The notes: a model not told the origin generated them from the sequence alone. DNA of 64,000 nucleotides from Chrysoporthe austroafricana (GCA_001051155.2 JYIP02000007.1:436342-500341); one strand, 5' to 3'; counted from the stretch's first letter, positions 37,066 to 48,829 are shown. Numbers and translations: made by a program.

Positions 37066-39444
37066 GACGCGGGATCCGAGGCTGTATCTTCTGTTGTGTT
37101 GAGTGAGACCTGCCGCGGGGTGTCGGCCAGGGACTACTGTCACGATCCAACAACAGTCGAGAATGGTGAGACCGCCAGAAGGATTCGTGAAAGGAGTCAG
37201 ATGGTCCAGAGACCCCGCGACTCACGGGAGAAGGACCCCTTATCGCGGCGCCCGAGATAAGCGAGGCCGGATGGCTGGTCTGGTTGGCTGGCGCCTTCAA
37301 ATTTCTGCACATGGGCTGGGGTCGACGCCCGGTGACGTATTTACCACTGCGTACCTACGTACAAAATGCACGGGATGCGACCCACGCTGCTACGCCGCAA
37401 ACCCCTTGCAGCTCCCTGGGAACCCGAATCGGGAGGTTCGCGATTGGCTCCAGCTGGTCCTCGAGCTTGCTGAAGGGGGCGCCGCACACCCGACCGCACA
37501 CCGTCCGCACGGCGTTGAGGAGAGAGAGGATAAGTCCTGCGGTAGGTATGACAGTTATTTCCCACCGACAGACACGAATGCGTAACACGCAGGCGACCAA
37601 AGGGGTGGTATTGGTGTCTCTCGTGAGCTCGGCATATATGGGGTGATGCGGATTTGACAACCAAACTCGACACTTGCTCTCGACTGGCACCTTGAGACAG
37701 GTAGCGCCATGGCGCCGTTGGCAACAACTGGGTCCATTGAGATACCCGATCATCGATCTGCGATGCAGAAGCGCTGCGCATACTGACCGGATCCGGTCGC
37801 CGGTGCCCAGCGCCTGCCAGGAATCAACCGGGCGATCGCGTCGGCCAGAGCATCAGAGCCCTCGAAGTGCGAGTCACTATTTCTCGCATGATACCCGCGG
37901 AAGGAAGTGTTATTTTCATGATCTTTGGATATCAGTAGTGCTAGGAAGCCCCAGTGTTCGAATGCGCAGCATAATGAGCTGTTTGGAGGGACGTGTGCGA
38001 GCGCCGGCGATGCTGCACGGGGTGGCAGCGGCGGTGTGACAAATGGAGGTGACATATCACAGCAAGCCGTTCCAGTCCTTCTAGTTTGCATGGTCTTGAG
38101 ATTAGTGTGCTCTGTAAGGGACTCCTGAGACAAATGTTTTACGACATGTGTTAATACCATTCCAACAGCGAGCGCGCCATTGCCTCACCCTAGACACTCA
38201 CTTGGTCAGGGTTTTCGACAGCCTCGACCCACTTCATGGCAAACCTCGCCGTCTCCCATTCAAATGCTATGTCTTTAACATCCAGAATCTCAAAACCTCC
38301 ATCTCAGCCACGTCGCCAATCCAGATGACTTAGGTCTCAGAGGTCAGTACCCGTAGCCTTCTCCCTATGCTCGACCTAGACCCCCCAAGCACAGCGTCCT
38401 GTACCCTCAGTCGCTCCGTCGGGCACAATTTCATCATGCCTAACCGTTGTTCTGAATTTCTGTGCGACCCCGTTGTCCTTTGTGTTGAGCTGAGTCTCGA
38501 ACTCGGCCGGAAATACGCTTGTGACGCCAACGCCCTGTGTTTTGCACTTTGGAATCGGGATATCTCTGGCTCTGGCGCGGTACTCGCTCTATCAGCGTCC
38601 GCAATGACCCCAACAGCACTAGACTGCGACTACATCGATGGAAAGCAGAGCAACCCTTTGCCAGGTTCTAAGCCAAATATTGCACCATGTGGTAACTTAA
38701 TACTAGATCATATCCCTTTGTAATGATTATCCTCTATCCACCTCCCACCAGCCGGATGACCAGCAAAAATAGGTTGACAAATTTACCGTCGTCGACGGCC
38801 GCTTTCGCCCCTGGAGCGGATCTGATTGTGGATCGACTACCAAATTTCCCATCTCTCTTCCTATTCCCTTTTCGCTTTACTCTCCCACTTCTCTATTACT
38901 CACTGGCAATTGCCTGTTCTCTCTCGTGTTCTTTTCTTTTTTTGTTTCCCAGTCTTAGTCACCCCCACCCCCCGGAGTGGCCTGGGGCAAGGGGTACATG
39001 GTACATTCAGGATTGCCTAATACAGTTAGCGCAGTTCGTGAGCATTCACACTGATTCTATAGGAAGGATAGCTCTTCAGCGCCGCAACTTCAGCTGCATG
39101 TAGAGGCAAGCTCGTATTGCATATATGCTTTTTCCACTTTGCAGATTCTGTTCAGCGATCTTTTGAGATTGAGCCCTGTCCCGCAGCTGGCGCCGTAGTG
39201 TTTGGCCGTCAAGGCGTCACGCGTGCGGGTCTTGCGCCACGGATCCATTCGCTGTCGATGCATGTCGGGAACCCCTGGACCGCGCGCGTGAACGTTGCCG
39301 TATCAACTGACACCCATCAATGCTCGACGTGGCTGGCTCAGCAAGGGCATGGTAATCGCGTCTTTCCTCTGAAGGGCATCGTGAGAGTATTCTCTTTTCA
39401 TAGCGTCCCTCATTATCTAGATTCATCGCCCCTGTCGCTACACT
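37066..39444. other. Intergenic stretch between divergent genes
   Basis: It holds the promoters of the PQ-loop gene and of the S1/P1 nuclease gene. A T/C-rich tract lies at about 38840-38970. No frame shows a known family. Confidence 0.45.
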
Positions 39445-40448
39445 ATGAAGTTCTCAAGCTCGCTGGCATTAGGCCTGCTGGCCGTCCCGGAGGCGCTGGC
39501 ATGGGGAGGTGAGACTCACATTCCTCGCGTCCCCCAAGACTCACAGAGACATGCTCACATCCACAGGGTTCGGGCACATCACCATCGCTTATGTGGCCAG
39601 CAACTTCGTCCAGCCCGAGACGCAGGCCTACTTCCAGACCCTGCTCCGCAGCCACACCGGCGACTACCTCGCCGAGGTCGCGACCTGGGCCGACTCGATC
39701 CGCTACACCAAATGGGGCCACTACACGGGCGTCTTCCACTTTATCGACGCCAAGGACTCGCCGCCCACCTCGTGCACCGTCGACCTGGACCGCGACTGCA
39801 AGGAGGAGGGCTGCGTCGTGACCGCCATCCAGAACTACACCACGCAGATCCTCGACCCGGCCGTCCCCGCCTGGCTGCGCGCCCAGGCCGCCAAGTTCGT
39901 CGTGCACTTCGTTGGCGACATCCACCAGCCGCTGCACGACGAGGACGTCGCCCGCGGCGGGAACGGGATCCACGTCCTCTGGCAGGGCAGCGAGCTCAAC
40001 TTGCACCACGTCTGGGACTCGAGCATCGCGGAGCGGTGGGTCGGCGGCGTGCGGCGCAAGCCGTACCACGAGGCCAAGGCGTGGGCGGACGAGATCACGA
40101 CGGAGATCAGGCACGGGCGGTTCGAGGCGCAGAGCAGGACGTGGCTGGATGGCGTGAACTTCGAGGACCCCATCGCCACGGCGCTAGGGTGGGCCAGGGA
40201 GGGCAATTCTTATGTGTGCTCTCACGGTGAGTCGTCCCCTCTCTAGGGATGGGATCCGGATCTGACTGGTGGGATAAACAGTGTTCCCGGAAGGCCCTGC
40301 AGCAATCGTGGGGCAGGAGCTGGGCGGGGAGTATTACGAGAAGGCTGCGCCGGTGGTTGAAGTCCAGGTCGCTCGTGCTGGCTATCGACTGGCAGCATGG
40401 CTTGACCTCATTGTGGCAGCCCTGAAGACAACCGAGTACGAGTTATGA
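39445..40448 (+). CDS. Secreted S1/P1-type zinc nuclease
   Basis: Exons are 39445-39508, 39567-40226 and 40282-40448, giving 296 residues. It is a single-strand-specific nuclease/3'-nucleotidase acting outside the cell. The signal peptide (MKFSSSLALGLLAVPEALA) is followed by Trp20, whose N-terminus is the first zinc ligand after cleavage. Counting Trp20 as mature residue 1, all nine ligands of nuclease P1 fall in register: W1, H6 (in GFGH), D45 (WADS), H60 (VFHFID), H116 and D120 (VVHFVGD), H126 (QPLH), H149 and D153 (NLHHVWD). Introns are 58 and 55 nt, with GTGAGA and GTGAGT donors and both acceptors ending CAG. The C-terminal exon completes the helical domain (AGYRLAAWLDLI). It should be catalytically competent. 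Confidence 0.93.
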
Positions 40449-43400
40449 TCGGGGTCGCGCATCAGTGCAAGGCGCTATGGAACATGAGATGCATTTCACG
40501 ACGTAAGAAGGCGATTTGAAGTAGAGTTGTTCACCGACGCATACAGGGGACGCAGTTTGGAGCCATGTACTGTTATCTACAGAGCCATAATCGATCCGTC
40601 TCTAAGCGTGTAGAATCTTGTGAGCTAAGGCGCACAAACGCCGACATTACGCACTTGACCGGACTTGGAGTTTAGCATTTTGAGGAAAACTTGCCCGTCA
40701 ATAAACGTGTGGTCTCGGTCGTATTTCAGAGTACCAATCCGGGCAGCCACGGAACCACTCAGCTCACTTCTCTATCTACTCTCTGTGGAGCCCCTTGAGA
40801 GACGGATATATTTCTGAGTCTAGATGCTCATTTCAACGACCCACAGTGCGGCCTGAGAAGTTGCCGACCAAGCCCATCATTCACCATGGAACCATTGTCA
40901 TCAGAAGAGATTCCGGATGAAAGTGATTGTAAGTAAGTACCCATGGCTCTCAATAGCACCTCTTTTGCTGGCTTAGAGAGTACTATTTGAAGGATGTGAA
41001 CCTGAAGCTGCGCCGAGGAAGCGGACGGCGCCTCTCCGAGAACTGCATAGTGGCGGCTTTGATGGATTGGATGTTATGTGATGCGCCGAGGAGACCAAAG
41101 TTCAGGGGTCGCCGGCCGCCACGGGTATAAATATATTGAGGCAATTCTAGATTCCCCTTAGACACACTTAAGCAAGAAAGGGTTCGAGTGCAATTGGTGG
41201 ACCTGTTTTACAGTCGCCATTACATGCCGGGTTTGCTAGGCAAGAAGGTGGGTTCAGATAATGGCTCCTGCTGAATCCGTAATTCCGACCCACTCAGGAC
41301 AATACTGGGTCCAAAGAGTGAGAAGATGGAGGCACATCCAGTAACCGCAGCAGCAATTCAAAAATGACGCTGAGGAGCTGAAACTGGATCTCGCAGAAGC
41401 ATGAAAGTCCCAGAGAGGCCCGCGATGCCTCGTATGATTGTGCATTGATGGCGTCCTTCGTCCCATTTCCCCATCAAAGTTGATCCATCACCAATCAGGT
41501 TTCTATTTTGCTACCTCAAAGTATTGTATCATCTCAAAATATCTCATTAGAGACTCGAGTTTCTAGGAATTGCAAAACGCGAGGCTCGCCGATAGGAAAT
41601 TGCTTTGCAGAGGCTAACCGGCTGCATGACTGCCTAGGTAGCTATTTCGCGCGACTCTTTCAAAATAGTGCATCAAATCGACCGAGGTCCGAATTTCCTA
41701 CAGATATCTAAGTGTTCAACATGTAGATGATCAACCCATGTATATTAGAGCAAAAGCGCTCAAGCATAAGGCTTCATAGTGTTGAATTGCTATGCTGCTC
41801 ACGAAGTTTAGACCATAACCGCAATCGGTAGGCATACTTTCTCTGCACGACTTTGTAAAGATCAAGAGAACGAAATTCGACAGCACTACACAATCAGCAG
41901 GTTAGGCGCTCAGAGCCAGTCATGCGCAAGCCGGCTCTTGTCGGCATGCCAACTGTGTCTGTCCAAGCTGTACAAAGTCCACTCTGCAAGCAGAGCTCAA
42001 CGACCATGGTTGATAACCCAAGAATGCACCGACATGCGGCATGTAGAATAAGCTTTACTTAGCTGCGGGAAGAATTGTCCAGCCATGGCCCTGAGGCTCT
42101 TCATTGGTGACAGTCAAAACAGCCAAGGCGTTTGGGGCTTTGGCATTTCTCGAAACTCCAAGCCCTGTACTTCGGTACTCTCATCGCCTCGACCCACAAT
42201 TCGCCCAGCGGGCACAGTCTCAACTTTCGGACAGAACCAAGCCTGGCGACAGGATTTCCAGTTACCACCGAAGAGAGGCGTGGGTTGGCTCGCCGCATAA
42301 TGCCACAGAATGGTTTATTTGCTCTACTGAGTCATGAAGGTGCTAGCCTGCTGAAGGCGAGACTATCAGCATCCCTCCCATGAGGTAAACTCGTGCATAC
42401 CTAGCAGGAAAAATGTCGACGAGGGCCGACGATCGATTTTTAGAGGAGAAAATGTTCAGCCGAAATTGGATGGGAAAACGCATGGCTGCCGCTGATGGGA
42501 TCCTTATTCATGGGTCCTATCGGGAACTTGCCGAACAAGACCTCCATAAGATACTAGCTCGAGCGTAATTATGAGGTCACCCTGATCACTCTTACGAGAC
42601 ATCGAGGAGCCCCTTGAAGAGTTTGGCCGTCCTGTGACGAACTGCTAGTGCCTCTGCATTGGACCCTTCTATGATCCTCTGTGTTTTGCAAATCCGGGAA
42701 AATCACAGCAAGGGAGATTAAGGGAGATCAGGAAACTCAGATCGCCGCAAGGCAGGCGAGGTACTGGCGAGGGTCGGAGGAGGTATCGACGAGGCGACCA
42801 CTCGTCCACGAGGCAGTATGAGAGGTTGATCCTCGAGGCCTAAGCCACGGTCCCATGACGGCGGTGGGAAGTACAAGCGAGCACCGCACACCAGCGCTGG
42901 GGCGCGGTTGTACACGCAGGGGCCCGGTTTTCTGTCGCCCGGGATCGAGAGTCATGAGGTTGTTAAGCTTCTCACGCTCCCCGGCGCCGTGGCTGCCACG
43001 GGCGCGCCGGCGTGTGCCAGACGGTTGCTTGAGGCGCGGTGCCGCTTCATCGACGCATGGGCATGGAAGAAGCCCAAACCCAATCTGCGTGATCGACTCC
43101 CCGAGACCAATGACGGGCCCCAGCCCGCCATGGGCCCACCCGCCCGCGGCACGCTAGCAGGGGCCCCGCTAAAGAACCTCTGACATTTTGAACCGCATCA
43201 ACGTCGATCCATCAGGGCCGCGTCTATCCGGACTGCCGTCCTCTCCTCAATCTGGTCCCTGTGCAGCCACAGGAGACAGCTCGAGCTTTGTCGACACGAT
43301 GAAAGGACGAGATACGGGCTCAACTTGTCAGCGGTACCCGCTTAGGGTGCAGAGGAACGGCATCAGCCAATGACAGCGTGCCGTCCATCCAGCCTCATGC

Positions 43401-44391
43401 ATGATCTTTCTGCTCGGGGCGATCCTGACTCTACCGCACGCTGTGCATGGATACGATCAGTTCGTTTGCACAGACTAGTGGCCGTCATCCCACCAGCCTT
43501 CGCGCTCTTTGGGTCTAATAGTTGGTACATGGGACGGTACAAGGGCTGCTGGGCGGGATCTACCTCAGATGCGTGTTTCTTTGCGCATCGCTGATCTCTC
43601 TGGTCTTCCTGTTTGGTGCCGACGTCCATCGTTCTCCCGGTCAATAAAAGTCGAGTGAGTCTGCAGATCTCGTGGATCTGCTATAGAATACTCTTCTTCT
43701 TGGCTCTAGCTACGCGAAGAACTGTCCCTGGGACTCGCTTATCCGCAGTGAATTGAAGTGCACAGCTCAATATCTCCGAGGCGCTTACCTCGACTTGTCT
43801 CGACCAGGGGAACGATGCAGCAAGGGGGCTTGTTGAATTAACCTTAAAAACCCCAGGGATTATCAGCGCCCGTGAGGAGGCGCCTACCGACGAACCCTTG
43901 CAAGTCGTTTTGTGGCCGTGGGGCACCTTGGCGGTGCGCCTCCTTTCGGCACCATCACCACCACGAGATCCTGAGTCCGCCACTACGGAGGTGGACCGTA
44001 GGAGAACACGATGCAATCTCCCGGCAGCCAAGATCTTGGCAATGGGGTCGCCGAAACCTGTTATGGCATTGACCAGAAGGGGTCAAACTCTTGGCTCAAC
44101 ATTCTCTATATCTGGTCTTCTTTACTCTCCTTCGTCCTCGGGCCGTTGTGCTCATCTTGCTCTTCTCTCCTGCCATCCCAACTCTCCTCGACGCACTGGT
44201 TGTGTGCTTCTACTTTCGTTCGCTCTTTTCTCGTCTGATATTCCCGCAGTTTACTCGGTGAACACTGTGACCACTCCTTTTCACAGCAAACCGCCTGCCT
44301 TAACTTCTCACTGGTCTGGTACCAAGCCTCTTCGATAGAGCCATATATATCAACTTCTCCCTACGAAGGCCTTTAATCTCAACCACCCAGC
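40449..44391. other. Long intergenic stretch (apart from the small candidate at 40886)
   Basis: Nothing is firmly supported. A GC-rich island at 42830-43183 has a 118-codon open frame with protein-like composition but no start codon and no family. A TATATATA run at 44343-44350 lies just before the ATG at 44392. The 300 bp before that gene are CT-rich, as in an active fungal promoter. Confidence 0.4.
40886..41130 (+). CDS. Candidate small spliced protein of unknown function
   Basis: Possible exons are 40886-40932 and 40977-41130, giving 66 residues. The ATG has a strong context (TTCACCATGGAA). The donor is GTAAGT and the acceptor CTTAG, but the intron is only 44 nt, short even for a fungus. 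The product is charged and cysteine-containing (EIPDESDC, KDVNLKLRRGSGRRL, SENCIVAALMDWMLC), with no signal peptide. I recognise no family. It may be the start of a longer gene, because the stop lies in GTATAA, which could also be a donor. Without transcript evidence it is only a candidate. Confidence 0.28.
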
Positions 44392-46089
44392 ATGCAGCTA
44401 AAAGCAGTTGTTCTTGCCGTGATGGGCATGGCCGCGGCCGCAGAGGGGTTTGCACTACCAGGACATGACGAGTTCGGCTTGCTGGTGTCGAGACAGAACA
44501 AGGGGAAGGGGAATGGTGGCTTCGGTAACTTCGGTAACGGTAACAATGGTAACACTGGTAACACTGGCAACACCGGTAATACTGGCAACACTGGCAACAC
44601 TGGCAACAGTAAGTCGCGGCCCGCGATCTAGTCCCGGGCCTATCGCTAACTGTCAACAGACAACAACGCCGGATCCGCCACTACCCTGAGCCAAAATGCC
44701 ATCGCCACAGGCTCAGCGAACGACGGCTCGTCCGGCGCCCAAGCCGGCCAGGCAAAATCGCTGACGGACAACGCCAACTTCATCAACTTCTGCGCGGGCA
44801 AGACCCTCACCAACGGCCTGCAGCAGAAGCAGGGCTCCTGCAACGGCGTCGTGATGGGCGACATGCCGTCGACGAGCAATATGGTGTCCAGCATCATCAC
44901 GAGCCCTGTTCCCGGCAAGGAGCCGGCCGCCAACCAGGACTTCGACGTCACCGTGCAGATGACCAACATGGACCTGGGTACCTTCACCAACCCGGACAGC
45001 ACGTACTACTCGGCGCCGCAGCAGCTGTCCAGCAGCGGCACGGTCATCGGCCACACCCACATCACTATCCAGGACATCGGCAACTCGCAGACGCCGTCCC
45101 AGCCCCCGGATGCGTCTCAGTTTGCCTTCTTCAAGGGTATCAACGACGCCGGCAACGGCAAGGGGCTCGTCTCGGCCACCGTCACGGGCGGCCTACCGGC
45201 TGGCAACTATCGTATCTGCACCATGGCGGGCTCGTCGAACCACCAGCCTGTTCTGATGCCCGTCGCTCAACGGTATGTGAGGATGGCGTGTGCTCTGCTT
45301 TGGCCCTGTCACTAACGTATTGATCGATCAGTGGTGCCCAGGATGACTGCGTGAGGGTGAGTGTCTTTCCCTTCTCCTCTAGGCATGGCGGCGCTTTCGG
45401 ATATACTGACTCGTATACAGATACAAATCGGTGGTGGCAATGGCGGCAACGGCGGCAATACCAACAACGCTGCTACTGGTAACAACGCCAACAAGGGTGG
45501 ACAAGGTAATTCAGCCTCCAATAACGCAGCATCCTCCAGTGCGAACACAGCATCTTCATCCCAGGCCTCAACAACACCCAGTGCTCAGTCCTCTTCCACC
45601 GCCTCATCATCCTCATCATCCAACAACAGCAGCAAAGGCTCCTCCTCTGGCAAGACCGGCCAGAACCAGTCGGGACAGGGTAATAATAAAGGCAACCAGG
45701 GAACGCAAACGGCGGCAAAGACAGGGGCAACTAATGCCGCCTCCTCGTCTGGTTCCTCCTCTTCTTCAGTAGACGCCAGCGGTCTCACGACCTCGTCATC
45801 GTCGTCCTCGTCCTCGTCCTCGTCCTCCCAGCAGAGCAGCAGCGGCAGCAGCAGCAGCAGCGCGATCGGCGGCATCGCGGCACCGGCCGTCACGGACTCC
45901 GGAGACTCGACCCGGCCCTTTGCCGTCAACGGGAACACCTTCGTCAACCAGGCCGCCGCAGTGCAGCGGGCCTGCGCGATCCAGAACAACGCCTGTGCGG
46001 ATGCCGTCAACTCGGGGAAGGTGACGGGCTCGACGGTCGACGACTGCAACGCGCAGGAGAGCGCGTGCAACCAGCAGGGTGGCGCGTAG
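44392..46089 (+). CDS. Secreted conserved fungal protein with Gly-Asn repeats and Ser-rich tail
   Basis: Exons are 44392-44608, 44660-45272, 45332-45356 (25 nt) and 45421-46089, giving 507 residues. A signal peptide (MQLKAVVLAVMGMAAAAEGF) leads to a low-complexity Gly-Asn-Thr repeat (about residues 48-72), then a folded domain with the phrases NFCAGKTLTNGLQQKQGSC, GSFTNPD-like GTFTNPDSTYY, IGHTHITIQDIGN, QFAFFKGINDAGNGKGL and NHQPVLMPVAQRGAQDDC. A long Ser/Asn/Gly-rich linker is followed by a cysteine-bearing C-terminus (QRACAIQNNACADAVNSG, DDCNAQESACNQQGGA). I recall this domain pair as common in secreted proteins of Pezizomycotina and some Basidiomycota, without a proven function. A wall-associated role is inferred from the Ser-rich spacer. 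All introns are GT-AG. Confidence 0.8.
44530..44607 (+). repeat. Short coding tandem repeat (Gly-Asn-Thr)
   Basis: Imperfect 9-bp units (GGTAACACT, GGCAACACC and variants) encode repeated Gly-Asn-Thr at the end of exon 1 of the secreted protein gene. Synonymous differences between units show that the peptide, not only the DNA, is kept. Confidence 0.8.
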
Positions 46090-47260
46090 ACGCCACTCGC
46101 CTGGGAAACCACGCCTGGCCACATGCGCTGGGCGCTTGTACCTATCGAGCTGTGCCGTTATACGGATCATGATAAATTCACGATGTTTGGATATTTTTCG
46201 CAGAATTTAATATACCTATTTGATATTATCTTGGCTGTGTTGGTGCCGTCTAAGCTGTGTCAGCGTAGAGGTCAAGAGACGACCGAAGCTGGAGACAACT
46301 GCGGGAATGATTGCTGCAAAATTCTGGGGAAACATGCGGCATGTCAAGGCAAATCTGGTTCGCAGAAGATCCTGATCGACGTCTGGGGGTGTCTCAGACC
46401 CCTGGCGCGAATCACCAAACACCACCCATGACTCCATGAGCCACACTCCGTACAGTGAGTGCGAGTGCAAGTTCCTTGATACAGCAAAGGCTACAAATCT
46501 TCACTGAAGGAGACTAGCACCTCGATATCTCTGATTAAGCTTCTAACCTAGTAGTAATTTTTTATATTAAAAAAGAATTTGGGTCATCATGCTGTTAGGA
46601 GGTGTCAATTCTTCTCGGCTTGTCCTTTATCAAGAGCAAAATACATTTATATCAACATGCTTTCCTTGTTCCTGTTTCCGAAGTACTAATACTTTGGGTG
46701 CTGCTTGTCTGAGCACTTGGGCTTGCTTAGGGATATCTCAATTAAGTTGCACCAGGCGTCTCTCAATGACTATAACTTTGTAGCTTACCATGCCGTTCTG
46801 ACAATCACTGCTAAACGTCATATCAAATCGAAATTGATGCTATTGATGTTTTAGGCAGGCAGTCTAGAAGGGGTTCTAGTTCGTAAGGGGTATAAAAAAG
46901 CTCATAGGGACAAAAAGTCGGAAGAGGGGGTACAGACAGTTTATAAAAGGTATAAAGAGCTTATAAACAGAACTTAGCACGGGAAAAGATATGCATTGTT
47001 TATTTATTCATTAATAATCGGAAATATATCGGATGCAGTTACATTCGAATACGTACGAATATGCACTGCATATGTTTGGTATATATTGAAATTTAAATAT
47101 ATGTTTGTGACAAAGTCGCCTATGCTATGCATCCACTGGATAGATATTTAAATTTGAAAGTATACTCTTAATGTAAATGCGTATGCCATACGTATGCTAT
47201 GCAAATATATACTATATGCGTGGCATATAGTAAAGATTTAATAATGATTTCCTATAAATA
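46090..47260. other. AT-rich flank of the transposon
   Basis: After about 46.5 kb the DNA becomes strongly AT- and TpA-rich, with many TATG/CATA words and an inverted AAATTTAAATAT pair at 47089-47100 and 47144-47155. This looks like RIP-affected or other decayed repeat DNA. No gene is seen. Confidence 0.45.
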
Positions 47261-47317
47261 AGTCGCAGGGGGTACTTTCCGGCACCCCCCCCTTTCCGGC
47301 ACCCCTGGCCAGCCACA
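47261..47317 (+). repeat. Left 57-bp terminal inverted repeat
   Basis: It is identical, in reverse complement, to 48773-48829 over 57 bases; identity ends at base 58 (T against C). It includes an 8-C run and two CCGGCACCCC words. Confidence 0.9.
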
Positions 47318-48087
47318 TTCAACATAGATATATATATTGAATTTATCTACTTTTCAGNNNNNNNNNNNNNNNNNNNNNNNNNNNNNNNNNNNNNNNNNNN
47401 NNNNNNNNNNNNNNNNNNNNNNNNNNNNNNNNNNNNNNNNNNNNNNNNNNNNNNNNNNNNNNNNNNNNNNNNNNNNNNNNNNNNNNNNNNNNNNNNNNNN
47501 NNNNNNNNNNNNNNNNNNNNNNNNNNNNNNNNNNNNNNNNNNNNNNNNNNNNNNNNNNNNNNNNNNNNNNNNNNNNNNNNNNNNNNNNNNNNNNNNNNNN
47601 NNNNNNNNNNNNNNNNNNNNNNNNNNNNNNNNNNNNNNNNNNNNNNNNNNNNNNNNNNNNNNNNNNNNNNNNNNNNNNNNNNNNNNNNNNNNNNNNNNNN
47701 NNNNNNNNNNNNNNNNNNNNNNNNNNNNNNNNNNNNNNNNNNNNNNNNNNNNNNNNNNNNNNNNNNNNNNNNNNNNNNNNNNNNNNNNNNNNNNNNNNNN
47801 NNNNNNNNNNNNNNNNNNNNNNNNNNNNNNNNNNNNNNNNNNNNNNNNNNNNNNNNNNNNNNNNNNNNNNNNNNNNNNNNNNNNNNNNNNNNNNNNNNNN
47901 NNNNNNNNNNNNNNNNNNNNNNNNNNNNNNNNNNNNNNNNNNNNNNNNNNNNNNNNNNNNNNNNNNNNNNNNNNNNNNNNNNNNNNNNNNNNNNNNNNNN
48001 NNNNNNNNNNNNNNNNNNNNNNNNNNNNNNNNNNNNNNNNNNNNNNNNNNNNNNNNNNNNNNNNNNNNNNNNNNNNNNNNNNNNNNN

Positions 48088-48678
48088 ATTATTCCAGCTT
48101 CATCCATATTCTATCTATTAGCTGGCTTGATAATCTGGATAGAAGGAAGGTCGAGTAGATGGAACCAAGGCCTTATTACCTCCGTTGTTACTCCATTGAT
48201 TCGAACTGAGGCTATTCGACGGGTTCTCCGGACTTGTATCTCTGAATTTCTTTTCAGAAAAGAAGTAACCCACTTCTTTCCTAAAGGCTGAGAGTCTCCC
48301 TTGACGAGGAGGATTTTCTGAGCGAAGAATCTGAGTTCTGAATGACTAGGTGGAAGGCCTAGGCTTTCTNTTCTTTCCTAAAGGCTGAGAGTCTCCCTTG
48401 ACGAGGAGGATTTTCTGAGCGAAGAATCTGAGTTCTGAATGACTAGGTGGAAGGCCTAGGCTTTCTTGAATGCGAATCCATTCAACTAGCTTTGCTTCCT
48501 GGCTTATAGAAAGCCTCTGGCTATCTTCGTGGGCTGTTTTATGCGATGTTGCTCCTGCTAAACGGTCTTGAAGAGTAGTCCTTGGAATCCCCCATTCAAG
48601 GGAAGCCTTTTTCTGAGACAAGCCATTTCTGACAGCCTCAATAGCCTGGGATAGCTCAAATTCGGTATAAGGCTTCAT
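48088..48678 (-). pseudogene. Pogo/Fot1 transposase, N-terminal part, interrupted
   Basis: Reading starts at 48678 (MKPYTEFELSQAIEAV). The N-terminal psq-type helix-turn-helix is clear (GLSQKKASLEWGIPRTTLQD), followed by a CENP-B-like DNA-binding segment (LVEWIRIQESLGLPPSHSEL, FFAQKILLVKGDSQPLGK). The frame then meets the artefactual 96-bp duplication and single N at 48370. Skipping the duplicate, the same family sequence continues (TRRIASVRINGVTTEVI) to PANR, a TAG at 48108-48110, then NMDEAGI, the start of the catalytic DDE domain, at the edge of the N gap. A Trp codon is expected at the TAG, so it looks like a nonsense change. The rest of the catalytic domain is hidden in the gap. Confidence 0.8.
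48274..48466. repeat. Identical 96-bp duplication around a single N (assembly artefact)
   Basis: 48274-48369 and 48371-48466 are identical and separated only by one N at 48370. This is the signature of two contig ends that overlap but were not merged. Removing one copy restores the conserved order of the transposase. Confidence 0.9.
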
Positions 48679-48772
48679 AGTGGTCGTATCAAACGTCAGT
48701 GAAAAGATGAAGTTGTTTGAATAAAAATTGGTAGAGAAAAAGTAAAGGAAAGAGAAGTGGTTGAAGAGGCGG

Positions 48773-48829
48773 TGTGGCTGGCCAGGGGTGCCGGAAAGGG
48801 GGGGGTGCCGGAAAGTACCCCCTGCGACT
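48773..48829 (-). repeat. Right 57-bp terminal inverted repeat
   Basis: It is the perfect inverted partner of 47261-47317 and is followed by the TA target duplication. Confidence 0.9.

Larger units (their letters stand above)
47261..48829 (-). mobile_element. Fot1/pogo-type DNA transposon (gapped)
   Basis: Perfect 57-bp terminal inverted repeats (47261-47317 and 48773-48829) begin AGTCGCAGGGGGTAC and contain the word CCGGCACCCC twice. A TA dinucleotide flanks each end (47259-47260 and 48830-48831), the target duplication of the Tc1/mariner-pogo superfamily. The interior encodes a pogo-type transposase on the minus strand. About 730 bases (47358-48087) are unresolved (N), so true length is unknown; family members are about 1.9 kb. 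Identical terminal repeats suggest a fairly recent insertion, though the transposase carries a stop. Confidence 0.9.

Noticed and set aside
39443..40114. 223-codon minus-strand frame
   Set aside because: Shadow of the S1/P1 nuclease, where all nine zinc ligands are in register on the plus strand.
30163..46089. Secreted and membrane genes considered as a biosynthetic or effector cluster
   Set aside because: They are widely spaced, unrelated in role, and no synthase, P450 or cluster regulator is present.
48274..48466. 96-bp direct repeat considered as a genuine duplication
   Set aside because: Copies are identical and separated only by a single N, so an unmerged contig overlap is the simplest reading.
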